Shown: positions 19,504 through 28,700 of the stretch, piece after piece | Position numbering within the stretch: the stretch's first letter is position 1 | How the letters are laid out: each line of letters begins with the position of its first letter | IMG/VR virus record: IMGVR_UViG_3300047562_004403 | Location: 1 to 64,000 of that record | Strand: one strand, 5' to 3' | DNA length: 64,000 nt | From: a virus | Notes under the pieces: model-generated | Seen by the model: the letters and a program-made list of their open reading frames with translations, nothing else | Databases searched by the model: none | What the model was told of the DNA's origin: nothing | Position numbers and translations under genes: made by a program

Positions 19504-22500
19504 GTCCAAGCAGGATTACTTGGAGTAAGTACATTTAAATCACTACCTTGCTGATGAATAAATAAGAAATATTTATCAGTTACGTCTCTATTATTAGAAT
19601 GTTTAGAAGCGTCTTTATAAAGATTAGAATTAACTGCTAAATCTGCGTGCGTTGAACTAGAGGAAGGAAGTTCTACTCTTAGTTCTAGGGGCAATTTATG
19701 TGTATATTCTGTTCCTGAAAAAGTAACTTTATCTGCAGCATTGGGTATTTTTATCAGTTCGGGTCTTTGGCTCGAAGTAAAATCAAAGACTAACTTATCT
19801 GTGATATAAACATACCGGCCTCCTAAATTTTGTCCTCCATTTATTCTTCCTCCCCACCACATATCGTATTCTCCGGTACTGGACGCGTAAAGATCGGTAT
19901 CAGATTTAGCAATAGGACTTAATAATAAATTTTGAACGGAATATGGAGGATAGCATAGGCCACCAAGACCCGGATTAGTGGGATCAGAAGAACCATTATC
20001 GTATCCGAAGGGAGTTACAATCTCCGCTGGCGGAGCAGGAAGTTCTGTATCGCTACTAAACGGAGTTAATGTTGTAGGAGAATCACCTTCTTTTACAAAT
20101 AGAACTTCTCCGAAGCTTAAACCGGCTCCGTTATCTACTCTGAGGTATTGATATGACCCGTTAAAAACATATTTAATCTGAGAGGGATTAGTAAATGCTG
20201 CGGAGAGCGATATTCCAGCCCCCGAGGAATCCACCACTCTTGTGGGTAATGTTGCTCCTAGTTGGAAAAAATTATAATAAATTTCTGCAGTAAAAGTTCC
20301 CGTTGATTTTGCTGGGGCAAATGTGACTACACTATTTGTATGATTAAAATTTGTAACTAAATACGTAGTATTATCTCCAGTAAACTTAATTTCTGTTCCA
20401 TCGTATTGATCTGCATCTTCTCCAAATTTTTCAAAAGTTCCTGACGGTGCGGTAAAGGTAGTTGCGGTTGTTAATGTAATTGATACAGAAGACACTGAAG
20501 GCCTTAAAACTCCTATTAAACCGTAAAAACTAAAATCTTGACTCGAAGAATTTTTAAAAGAATGTATAAAAGCTTCTTTATTGGTATGATTTCTTGACGT
20601 AGCACCCATTGCTAATTTAGCAATAATCCCAGTTTCATCTTTAGCGCCACTAATAGTAAAATATAAACGTGCTAAGCCATCTACTTCAAAGTATGAAATT
20701 CCTGACGTAGAGGAGTGAGTCGATGGAAGAACCTGAGTTGTTATTTGAGAGATATTTTGACGTGATGGATTGGAAAACGTGGTGGTATTATCTACCATGT
20801 GAAGATTTTTTCCATATGTGGGTGTTGCAGTCGTCTCTATTGCGCCCATATCATTACTAGGGTACGCATCAATAATAACCGAACCACCACGCCCTGCTTG
20901 ATTTTTAATTACTTCGATAAAAGTATAGTTTTCCCCATCATTTCTTACTTCTCCGGGCTGTAAATTTTTCCCCGCGTAAGGCGGTGTAGTGCCGATTTCC
21001 CCTTCCGTACCTTTTTTCTGACGTCCCACCATTAATAGGGTGGGGTGGTTATAATCGTAGTCTCTTCCCCCCGCGTTTTCGGTTAAAGAATTAACTATAA
21101 ATCCGTCATACCTTGAAGGTCCATATGTAAGAGTGATTGGTAATTCAGCATATTTTGCTTGGTAATATGAAAGATTTTCCTCAAATGGGACTTTTTTAGG
21201 ATCCGGGTTAGCGTAATTTGGACCGGTGGAGAAAAGATCCGCAATTGTCTCATATTTTTCATTAGGAGATGGATTAAAAATATATCCTTGCCACAATTCT
21301 TCTCTAGATCTACTAGAGTTACCTGGAAATACATTAAAAACTCTATTCGAAGCTATAATCCAAACTTTATGTCCATTTGCTGGAGTAGAACCAGGAAGCG
21401 AAAATGTAGCTCTAATTGTTCCAGCATCATCCTGTGTATCTGCTGTAATTAAACTGTCAGGGACTAAATAGTCATCAATTGTGCTTGGCTTTGTAACAGT
21501 TGACGAAGGAAATGTATACCCTAAAATTTCAAAAGGGTTATTAAAATTAGCAAAATTAGCTTCATTGCTATCACTACCCCCCGAAGAAGTATCTACTGTC
21601 CATGAGGTAGTGGCAGAATCATAAACCAAACGAAGTTGGGCCGAATAGTCATTCCATTTTGCCAAATCAGTAGGCGCTAAATCAGTAGTTAATAGATCAA
21701 GGGCAAATGAAGCCGGGCCTGGTGGTTGCCTTGTAAGTGTATTGGAGTCGGTTGAGTCTGGTTGACCATACCAAAATCTAATGACTACTGGAACATATTC
21801 ATTGTCAAAAGTTCCTATATCTTCCCCTTCTTCATCTTCGTAAGTCGATCCTAAATCCCAGGCTCCTCCGTCACTGGTTGTTCTCTGAGAAGGAAGGGTT
21901 CCGGATCCAGTCCCTGTAGGAGTTGTTGGGCCTCCCTGAACGTAATACACATTATATCCGATATTTGAATTAGGGGCTGGTTGTTCTTTAGAGAGTTGTT
22001 CGTAATAGTTTGAGGGATTAGAAGTATCTAAAGCAGTTTTCCATCCTCCGGCTACAGGTGTTCCATTTGAATCTTCTCCTGCTTTTTCATAATAATCTAT
22101 TCTTAAATGCCCATTAACTTGAGCCGCAAATCTTTGCAAAGTTAACCCTGAACCAGTGAAACCCTTCTTAAACCACGTGTCAATTCTAATTCCCCAATTA
22201 TCGCGTGCTTCTATACCGCTAAGAGGCGAATTTTCAAATTGTATATTTCCGTCTTTTACAATTGGTAGTTTAGGATCTTCATTAGTTGTAGTTACGTTTC
22301 CGTACTCGTCTCTGTCTCTAAAATCAAAATTATATTCACCATTCCACCACCACTCTGTTTCTTTTATGGGTATAAAAGAAGAACCTAAAACATACCCCAC
22401 TCTATGAGTACGAGAAATTTCTTCTTCGCTTACAGGAATAAAATCCGGAGCGTTTTCTATCGTAGAATCAATTGCTTCTGTGTAAAATGGTGGGGGGTTT

Positions 22501-22982
22501 TTATGGGTATATTTTTTATTATTACTATCTAATTCGTCAATCGGAACAACATATTTAAATAATACACCACCTTGGCCTTGGTACACCGTACCTCGTCCCG
22601 CAAAACCTTCAAACTGTTTAATTCTATCCTGAATTCTTTGTCTAGGGTTTACTAGAGGAACCTGTAAACTACCGTCTTCTGAGTTGATAGAAACGTTCTG
22701 CAACGTTTGAAAATCTTCATTTTTTAAATCGTATCTGACAATTCCGTCAATAATTTGTAAGTCTGTAGCTGTAAATAAACCCAAGACTTTAGCTTCAGCC
22801 GGATCTTGTAAATCTGTAAGAACCTCTGTTAGTGCTTTATCCGAAGCTGTTAAATCGGATAAAGCTTTATCTCTAGAGAGACCATAGTATTTAACCTCGG
22901 TCTCTATAGTATTTTCTTGGGAGAAGAGGGATGGTTGAGTAGTAGAAACCCTTAATCTTCCGCTGCTTCTAATCTTGGGCAT
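19500..22982 (-). CDS. Large virion structural protein, 1160 residues
   Basis: Unrecognised at family level. The N-terminal 130 residues are helical and charged (SRDKALSDLTASDKALTEVL...), the rest is mostly beta, Gly/Ser/Thr-rich, as in tail fibres or tail sheath-associated proteins; a segment around residues 95-145 (GFAGRGTVYQGQGGVLFKY) may be an assembly motif. It is monocistronic between phoH and the converging fibre gene, behind its own late-type promoter, which supports a virion role. No signal peptide, membrane segment or catalytic motif was found. Confidence 0.55.
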   Translation of the reverse strand: MPKIRSSGRLRVSTTQPSLFSQENTIETEVKYYGLSRDKALSDLTASDKALTEVLTDLQDPAEAKVLGLFTATDLQIIDGIVRYDLKNEDFQTLQNVSINSEDGSLQVPLVNPRQRIQDRIKQFEGFAGRGTVYQGQGGVLFKYVVPIDELDSNNKKYTHKNPPPFYTEAIDSTIENAPDFIPVSEEEISRTHRVGYVLGSSFIPIKETEWWWNGEYNFDFRDRDEYGNVTTTNEDPKLPIVKDGNIQFENSPLSGIEARDNWGIRIDTWFKKGFTGSGLTLQRFAAQVNGHLRIDYYEKAGEDSNGTPVAGGWKTALDTSNPSNYYEQLSKEQPAPNSNIGYNVYYVQGGPTTPTGTGSGTLPSQRTTSDGGAWDLGSTYEDEEGEDIGTFDNEYVPVVIRFWYGQPDSTDSNTLTRQPPGPASFALDLLTTDLAPTDLAKWNDYSAQLRLVYDSATTSWTVDTSSGGSDSNEANFANFNNPFEILGYTFPSSTVTKPSTIDDYLVPDSLITADTQDDAGTIRATFSLPGSTPANGHKVWIIASNRVFNVFPGNSSRSREELWQGYIFNPSPNEKYETIADLFSTGPNYANPDPKKVPFEENLSYYQAKYAELPITLTYGPSRYDGFIVNSLTENAGGRDYDYNHPTLLMVGRQKKGTEGEIGTTPPYAGKNLQPGEVRNDGENYTFIEVIKNQAGRGGSVIIDAYPSNDMGAIETTATPTYGKNLHMVDNTTTFSNPSRQNISQITTQVLPSTHSSTSGISYFEVDGLARLYFTISGAKDETGIIAKLAMGATSRNHTNKEAFIHSFKNSSSQDFSFYGLIGVLRPSVSSVSITLTTATTFTAPSGTFEKFGEDADQYDGTEIKFTGDNTTYLVTNFNHTNSVVTFAPAKSTGTFTAEIYYNFFQLGATLPTRVVDSSGAGISLSAAFTNPSQIKYVFNGSYQYLRVDNGAGLSFGEVLFVKEGDSPTTLTPFSSDTELPAPPAEIVTPFGYDNGSSDPTNPGLGGLCYPPYSVQNLLLSPIAKSDTDLYASSTGEYDMWWGGRINGGQNLGGRYVYITDKLVFDFTSSQRPELIKIPNAADKVTFSGTEYTHKLPLELRVELPSSSSTHADLAVNSNLYKDASKHSNNRDVTDKYFLFIHQQGSDLNVLTPSNPAWT

Positions 22983-22995
22983 TTTAAGACACTAT

Positions 22996-23013
22996 GTATA
23001 TATAACCTTAAAC
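22996..23013 (-). promoter_or_regulatory. Candidate late promoter (minus strand)
   Basis: Read on the minus strand: GTTTAAGG (23013-23006) followed by TTATATATAC. The ATG at 22982 lies 31 nt after the first G, the same spacing as the copies at 49500 and 58625. It sits in the 40-nt gap between phoH and the 1160-residue virion gene. Confidence 0.55.
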
Positions 23014-23022
23014 CTCCTTTAA

Positions 23023-23766
23023 CTACTTAGAGGAGGAATATAGGTCTGCATATGCTCTAATTACAGATTGAACAAATTCGGAACGTTCAATGTCTCCAAA
23101 TCCAAACTCAACATAACCCACATCAGGTAGATAGCGAAGGCGCTTAAGTGCATCAGATAATCCGTCATTTCCGAATCGATTAGCCAAGTCTCGTTGAACA
23201 ATATCTCCAAGAATAGCGACATTAGACCCGTCTCCAAGACGGGTTAGAATAGTCATTACACTGTGCGTCGTGGCATTTTGCATCTCATCAGCGACAATCA
23301 TGCAACGGTGCAATGACCTCCCTCTGAGGTGCTCAATCGGGAGGAACTCAATGTGCTTTTTGGCAAGGAGGTATTCGGCTTTGCCTTTAGGCATAAATAC
23401 CTCTAACGAATCACGAACTGGGGCAAGATGTGGAGCAATTTTTTCATCGAGGTTTCCGGGCAAAAATCCAAAACCCTGCTCTCCGGGTATATTGACAACG
23501 GGTTTTACATAATAAATCTTATCAATTTCACGTTTATAGAGTTTCTCATGGGCCACATACATGGCTAATAAAGTTTTTGCTGTTCCTGGAGGTCCGGAGA
23601 GAAGCGTAAGAGTTCTAGTTCTTAGGTATCTCATCGCATCCACCTGGTTAGGATTTCGAGGCATCAGGGGCTTATGTTCGTTAAATTTTGACTGGATAAT
23701 TTCCTGATCGTTTAGAGTATCAACTTTTAAAGACAAATGTTGCTTGCGTAAAGATTTTCTAGCCAT
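23023..23766 (-). CDS. phoH: PhoH-like P-loop ATPase
   Basis: 247 residues, complete for the single-domain phage PhoH family. Walker A is GPPGTAKT (58-65); the family signature KPVVNIPGEQGFGFLPG follows (about 88-104); Walker B is MIVADEMQN (156-164); the sensor-like strand is VAILGDIVQRD (about 183-193). Phage PhoH proteins are common in marine and freshwater phages; the biochemical role (RNA helicase/nuclease-linked or phosphate-starvation response) is unsettled. It lies between an upstream intrinsic terminator and the downstream late promoter, so it probably has its own transcript; TAGTATAGTAAG upstream may be its promoter. Confidence 0.93.
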   Translation of the reverse strand: MARKSLRKQHLSLKVDTLNDQEIIQSKFNEHKPLMPRNPNQVDAMRYLRTRTLTLLSGPPGTAKTLLAMYVAHEKLYKREIDKIYYVKPVVNIPGEQGFGFLPGNLDEKIAPHLAPVRDSLEVFMPKGKAEYLLAKKHIEFLPIEHLRGRSLHRCMIVADEMQNATTHSVMTILTRLGDGSNVAILGDIVQRDLANRFGNDGLSDALKRLRYLPDVGYVEFGFGDIERSEFVQSVIRAYADLYSSSK

Positions 23767-23799
23767 GAGACTTACTATACTACGTTAACAAATAGATGC

Positions 23800-23832
23800 A
23801 AAAAAAGACCCAAAAGTAATAACTTCGGGGTC
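23800..23832 (-). terminator. Intrinsic terminator (minus strand)
   Basis: On the minus strand GACCC (23832-23828) pairs with GGGTC (23811-23807), with an inner AAGT/ACTT extension, followed by seven T residues (23806-23800). It ends the transcript of the gene at 24235 before phoH. Confidence 0.75.
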
Positions 23833-23893
23833 TCTGGGTCACTTGATTTATGCTTATGGGACATGTAGAAGTGTTTTCACATCCTAACAATCC

Positions 23894-24235
23894 TTAAACC
23901 ACTCTAATTTTAAGTGTACTTCCAGTACGATACATTCCGCCCACCGGTACTGCCGGAGTAGCCGCGGAAGCAGCGGCATCATCATCAAACTCACGGAGAC
24001 CAGTAAAATCAATTAGGGAAAAAGGAACAAGATCTCTGCCACCAAGTTTTCTAACAGTGCCCGTGCCATCGACATAATACGCGTGGTCTAATGCCTCGTT
24101 GAGAAATAATTCTCCTCTATAGGCAAAATTTTCATCCTCGTCATGCTCTGTTTGTAAATAAGACAGATTATGTGTAGGATCATCGGTAAATCTTATTCCC
24201 CAACGATGAAAAGGAGGTTCTGGAGTAGCGGGCAT
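23894..24235 (-). CDS. Small tail/fibre-type protein, 113 residues
   Basis: The C-terminus, VPVGGMYRTGSTLKIRVV, is the ending seen on many short phage tail and head-fibre proteins (G-x-hydrophobic-YR-x-G-x-hhKhR-hh). The middle has FLNEALDHAYYVDGTGTVRKLGG, a strand-turn motif frequent in collar or fibre attachment domains. It is expressed alone: a late-type promoter lies upstream on the minus strand and an intrinsic terminator downstream. No enzymatic motif. Virion location is inferred from these features. Confidence 0.6.
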   Translation of the reverse strand: MPATPEPPFHRWGIRFTDDPTHNLSYLQTEHDEDENFAYRGELFLNEALDHAYYVDGTGTVRKLGGRDLVPFSLIDFTGLREFDDDAAASAATPAVPVGGMYRTGSTLKIRVV

Positions 24236-24251
24236 AGTCCTGCTCTAATAT

Positions 24252-24272
24252 GTTTATATCTGTACTTTAAAC
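24252..24272 (-). promoter_or_regulatory. Candidate late promoter (minus strand)
   Basis: Minus-strand GTTTAAAG (24272-24265), 6 nt, TATAAAC (24258-24252), then the ATG at 24235, 37 nt from the first G. Half of the divergent control region at 24236-24399. Confidence 0.6.
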
Positions 24273-24355
24273 TTTGATAAGTTAGTACGTTAGTAAAAGT
24301 AAAAGTAAAAAACTACTATGCACTAAACTACGGGGCGTATATATACGTATGTATA

Positions 24356-24375
24356 TTGCTATTTTATAATAGCAA
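24356..24375. promoter_or_regulatory. Perfect inverted repeat, possible operator
   Basis: TTGCTATT-TTAT-AATAGCAA, 8-bp arms with a 4-nt centre, ending 6 nt upstream of the extended -10 element of the kinase gene. No U-tract follows in either direction, so it does not look like a terminator; a repressor or activator site is the simplest reading. Confidence 0.4.
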
Positions 24376-24381
24376 AAAATT

Positions 24382-24390
24382 TGATATAAT
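24382..24390 (+). promoter_or_regulatory. Extended -10 promoter
   Basis: TGATATAAT, a perfect TGn-TATAAT. The start codon begins only 10 nt after the box, so the transcript would be leaderless or almost so; no Shine-Dalgarno sequence is present. No good -35 is seen. Confidence 0.6.
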
Positions 24391-24399
24391 ATTGTCATT

Positions 24400-24987
24400 A
24401 TGATTTCTCTTCCAGTGTCAAAACCAACCACAGTTGTTCTTTTAGGAGCAGATCGAGTCGGTAAATCTACCATTATTGAAAATACAGCCGAACGATTTAA
24501 ACGTAAAGATATTGATTTTTTGTCATTGCATTTTGATGGTCCTAAACCCTATCACTCTTCTCCTATAGAACAATATACCATCCCGTTTGATTTGGCAATT
24601 GATTCAATGCCAGAATTTATCCTATGCGATAGGGGATTTTCAGAGGTATGTTTTTATGACGAATTTAGGAGACATATTTCTATTTCGCATGAATGGGCCC
24701 AAGTAGCCGAATCATATTTCCTTGAGAAGAGCCGAAATGTAAAAGTTTTTCTATTGGAGAGGGACTGGGATTGGGCCCAACCTCATCACTTTGAGGAGGT
24801 AAAAAAAGAAGAGCCTAACGCCACTGCTTGGTGGATTAAAAATCGGATGAAAGCCAGAGAGGCAGAGCACTATGCCTATTACGATTATATGCATAATTAT
24901 CTCAATAACCATTCTCTTCTTCCACACACGGTTCTCAGAGATGTTGAATATGATTTCAGTCTGTTTGATTTGATTACCGATGTTTAA
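24400..24987 (+). CDS. P-loop deoxynucleotide/nucleoside kinase-like protein
   Basis: 195 residues. Walker A is GADRVGKS (16-23) in a VVLLGADRVGKSTI strand-loop-helix; LCDRGFSEV (about residues 73-81) matches the DR(Y/H/G) motif of thymidylate and deoxynucleoside kinases; an Arg-rich LID-like helix NRMKAREAEHYAYY lies at about 148-162. The expected reaction is ATP-dependent phosphorylation of a deoxynucleoside or dNMP, supplying phage DNA synthesis together with RNR and the TS-fold enzyme in this window. It lies alone behind an extended -10 promoter with an adjacent inverted repeat. Substrate not determinable. Confidence 0.75.
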   Translation: MISLPVSKPTTVVLLGADRVGKSTIIENTAERFKRKDIDFLSLHFDGPKPYHSSPIEQYTIPFDLAIDSMPEFILCDRGFSEVCFYDEFRRHISISHEWAQVAESYFLEKSRNVKVFLLERDWDWAQPHHFEEVKKEEPNATAWWIKNRMKAREAEHYAYYDYMHNYLNNHSLLPHTVLRDVEYDFSLFDLITDV

Positions 24988-25000
24988 AGATATATTGATT
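24982..25000 (+). promoter_or_regulatory. Candidate late promoter
   Basis: GTTTAAAG (24982-24989) followed by ATATATTGATT. It overlaps the stop codon of the kinase gene and lies 56 nt before the ATG at 25038; spacing to the second box is poor, so this copy is weaker evidence than the others. Confidence 0.4.
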
Positions 25001-25037
25001 ACACCCTGTTTAGGGTATTTAGAAGTATTACTTCATC

Positions 25038-25766
25038 ATGGCTACCATTCTTAACCAAGGTCTTTACCGTACTCTTGGAATTCAGTTTGAATATAAAATT
25101 AAACTTCAGGAGTTCTTAAGTGAAGCTCATACAGACGCTCTTGTTTCTTCATATAGTAGTGGGTCAAATACACCGGCTAATCGTATTGCTCTTTATAACT
25201 CATTTGTTAAAGCCGGTCCGACCATGGGATTTGAGGCAAAAAAAGCTGCCTACGGTCTCCTCGAGTATGTTTGCCAAGCATTAGTAGCAAATGCTGATGT
25301 CCCTGCTGCCGATAAAACAGCCATTAACGATTTGCTTGTTAACGTAACTCGTTATGTCGGCATGGAAGGCGAGGAAGATTTTCACTTCATGGTTGCAACG
25401 TTCGATCTTGCTGAAGTCATCTCCGGGATCGTAGGTGAGGTTGTTCCGGCTCCTCAGGCTCCTGTGGGTGCCATTGATACCCTAACCATTGCTGATGGAG
25501 GTAGTGGTTATACTACTGACGGAGCGACTGACACCGGCGCCGTAGCAATCTTGATCGAATCCACAGAAACTAACAATCCGGCTGGATATACTGCTGCTGA
25601 AGGAACTGCAACTCTTACGGGTGGCGAAGTTACTGGCATTTCTGTTTCTGATGGTGGAGTTGGCTTCAAGGTTGGTCAAATTGTTACTATTACAGTTGAC
25701 AATGTTACTTCGCCCGGCGCTACTCAAGAAACTGAGGCTCTTGCCGAAATCACTGCTGTTTCCTAA
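25038..25766 (+). CDS. Virion-like protein with C-terminal DGG beta repeats, 242 residues
   Basis: Residues 1-140 are helical (GLYRTLGIQFEYKIKLQEFL..., VNVTRYVGMEGEEDFHFMV). From about 143 there is a beta region with two related phrases, LTIADGGSGYTTDG and ISVSDGGVGFKVGQIVTI, a motif that recurs in cyanophage virion proteins. Good, C-rich codons suggest strong expression. It immediately precedes the tail hub/lysin gene (17 nt gap) and follows a late-type motif, so a tail structural role is likely. Exact identity unknown. Confidence 0.6.
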   Translation: MATILNQGLYRTLGIQFEYKIKLQEFLSEAHTDALVSSYSSGSNTPANRIALYNSFVKAGPTMGFEAKKAAYGLLEYVCQALVANADVPAADKTAINDLLVNVTRYVGMEGEEDFHFMVATFDLAEVISGIVGEVVPAPQAPVGAIDTLTIADGGSGYTTDGATDTGAVAILIESTETNNPAGYTAAEGTATLTGGEVTGISVSDGGVGFKVGQIVTITVDNVTSPGATQETEALAEITAVS

Positions 25767-25783
25767 TAAACCCATAATAAGAT

Positions 25784-28700
25784 GTGTCGAGTCTGTATCG
25801 TTGTAGAGCACGCGTAGGTTATCGTCCGTTTACAACGGATCAAATAATTCTTTTTGACGAAAAACAGATTCAGGAATTAAGTGTTAAACTTAAATGGCAA
25901 CCTAATCTTGCATTTTCAAATGCCGATGCATCAACCCCGGCGTCAGTCGCAACTAACGCCCTATCTCAGTCAACTTGCTCAGTAACAGTATCCGATCCGT
26001 ATCTAACGGGATTGGCGTGGCCAGCCTTGTTTGATGCGGCATCGTTATATACGCAATCCAACGTAGCCGCTGCTAATGGGATTTTATTGCCCCCGTGTAC
26101 CGATGAGCAGGATCCGAATGTAGATAAATGTTATAAATATGTAGATTTAGATACAAATTCTGATTCAAGTTTGCTTGATAATTCGGCCTATCTTCTAATA
26201 TCTCTATGGTATGATGTTAAGGGAACGTCATTCGGTACTGATTTCTATTTCAGAGTAAATGGATTTTCTATATCTCACGGAACAAAGTATCCTAGCGTAA
26301 CTATCCGAGGCGTAGAATCCAGATCTATTATTTTCAATCAATCTCTTGTTAATCTAACATTAGATGAAGGCACAGAAATTGAAAAAGTTCTCAAAGATTT
26401 AGCAGAAAAGCAAGGATTTACAACATCATTTTGTGCAAATACAAACTCCGAACCCGATAAAAAAAGAGTACTTCCGCGTAGTGTTAGATACAAAGGAGTG
26501 ACTTTAGACGAAGTAATTAAAAAAGTACTTAATTCTGTTAATGGTCAATCCTTATCCTTACCAATCAAAGAATATGCTAATCGCATATCAATGTGTACGC
26601 GCGGTGAAGTTAACCAAGGTTGTTCTGTATTTTATCTCGGACGAGGCCTTTACGAGGGGTATGAAATATCCGGTCAGCCCGATTTTACTTTAAAGGGGCT
26701 TAATGCCGAAGTTTCCTCTAATAAGCAAAATAAAGACCCATACGTATCTGAACCCTTTAAAGCCGATACTTACTTCATCGGAGATGTTCTTCCTGAAAAA
26801 AGAAAAGAAGCGATGAAAAAAGTTAAAAAGGTAACTTTTCCCAATCTTTTTGAAAAAGTCCCCAAGAATATTAGTAAAACTCCTGCAGCAACCGGATATG
26901 TTTGGAAAGATATATCGCCAATATCCTCGAATAAATCTAAAGGCATCCAAGTTACTAATCAAGAGGCCTCTAAACTCGAAAAAGATGGGCTAAATCTTTT
27001 TGGCATAGCTCCAAATGGCACAACTGCTATCTCGTTTCTTACCGGAGATGTTGTGGAAGCCGATGAAAAAAATGGTCGCGTATTAATCAAAACAAAGTTT
27101 GCTTTGCATATTTGCGAAAAAGAAGGAAGCCAAAAGTGTTTCTATAGGCCTATATTGCAAGAGTCTACAGGTCTATCATCAATAAAGGTAAAAACAAAAG
27201 ACAAAGTAGAAATCTCCCAGGAGATAGGCACGTCAACACAAGAAAAACCTGAATTTACGCGGTTTTTTATCATTGGCCACGGTACCAAGGAAGTAACTCT
27301 GAATCCTAAGATCGTATGGGACTGGGCATTTCCTGAGGCTGAAATTCCTAAAACGGAAGAATCTGCACCAGCTTCTGGTAAACCAGAGTCTCAAGCCCCT
27401 GCACAACAACCATCCGGCGGAAGTCAGGGAACAGTAGTTGGTCGTGTGGGATCGACTGGAAAGTCAACAGGTCCCCATCTTCATGCAGAATTAGGACCTT
27501 TTACCAATGCCAACGGACGAGGACAGCCTATAACTACTGCAGATGTTGATCCATATGTTCTTATTGCAGGAAAACCAGCAAGTATTTGGAAAGTATACTC
27601 CCCATATGGTCCTAGAACCGGTGGATTTCATTATGGTTTAGATATTGCAGGACCAGGGCCCGGAGGAGAAAATATAAATGGCCAGCCGGTCAGTGTTACC
27701 GGAGGAGCAACTATTGTAGAAACGAAGAAAAACTGGATAGGATACGGAAACGCGGTTATTATAAAACGGCCGGATGGTAGAGAAATGATCCTTGCGCACC
27801 TACAGGATGATTCTATACCCCCAAATATATCCGGCACTTCTACTTCCTCTGGTGGAGGTAAAAGTAATTCGACTATTCAGGGTTCACCAACAACCTCTGG
27901 GCTTACAGTCGAAACAAGCTTTAAAGGCGTTCCTAGGTCCCTTCGTATTATCCCCGGCCGCACAATTTTGTCTTTTATCACGGACTATGATGCTTGGGTA
28001 GAAGACAACAGGTCGGTAGACATTGATCCTGGAATTTGGATTCCTAATCGATATAAAAATTGGTTTATTAATGAATGCGAATATAGATGGCGAGAAGGAG
28101 ATATGAGAGTTCAGATTGAAGGCGTAACGGCGTGGGGACCGGTGAGCACAAGAGTGCCAACTTTTACAAATTATTTGGAGTCAATGCGTAAAAGCGGAGA
28201 TATGAAACAATCTAAAGATTACTATGATTATATACGGTCCTTGGGCGGATTGAATTGGAAAACAGAGGATGGCAAAGATTCTACCGAAGTAGGATGTCCA
28301 GAGGCCCAGGAATTAAGTGAGTTTTTAAGTCAAGGAAGCGACTCCACGTCTCCTGCAAATTCTAATACATCATTTCCCCCAGCAAATTGTCAGTATACCG
28401 GAACGAAGTATCCGGCCTCTAGAGTAAACGCAATTATCAACGCCGCAAAGTCAGCCGGAATCAACACGAAAGCAGGATTTGCCGGAGTAGTAGGAAATGC
28501 TCTTGTAGAATCTGGAGTTGCTCTTAGTCCCACTGCGGAGAATCCGAAATCTAAAGCATTTGGAGTTTTTCAGTGGTTGGGTGGTAGAAGACAGGGATTA
28601 GAAAACTACGCTTCTAAAGCTGGTAAATCAGCTTCTAATTTTGGAGTACAAATGGAAAGGTTCGTTCAAGAGTTAAAAGGAGCAGATTTTCAAGGCCCGG

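Noticed and set aside
19480-19520. Bidirectional terminator between converging genes
   Set aside because: The stops overlap within TTAA and no stem-loop of useful size surrounds them.
25003-25016. ACCCT-GTTT-AGGGT hairpin as a terminator
   Set aside because: Only five base pairs and no U-tract; it lies between a promoter-like motif and the gene start.
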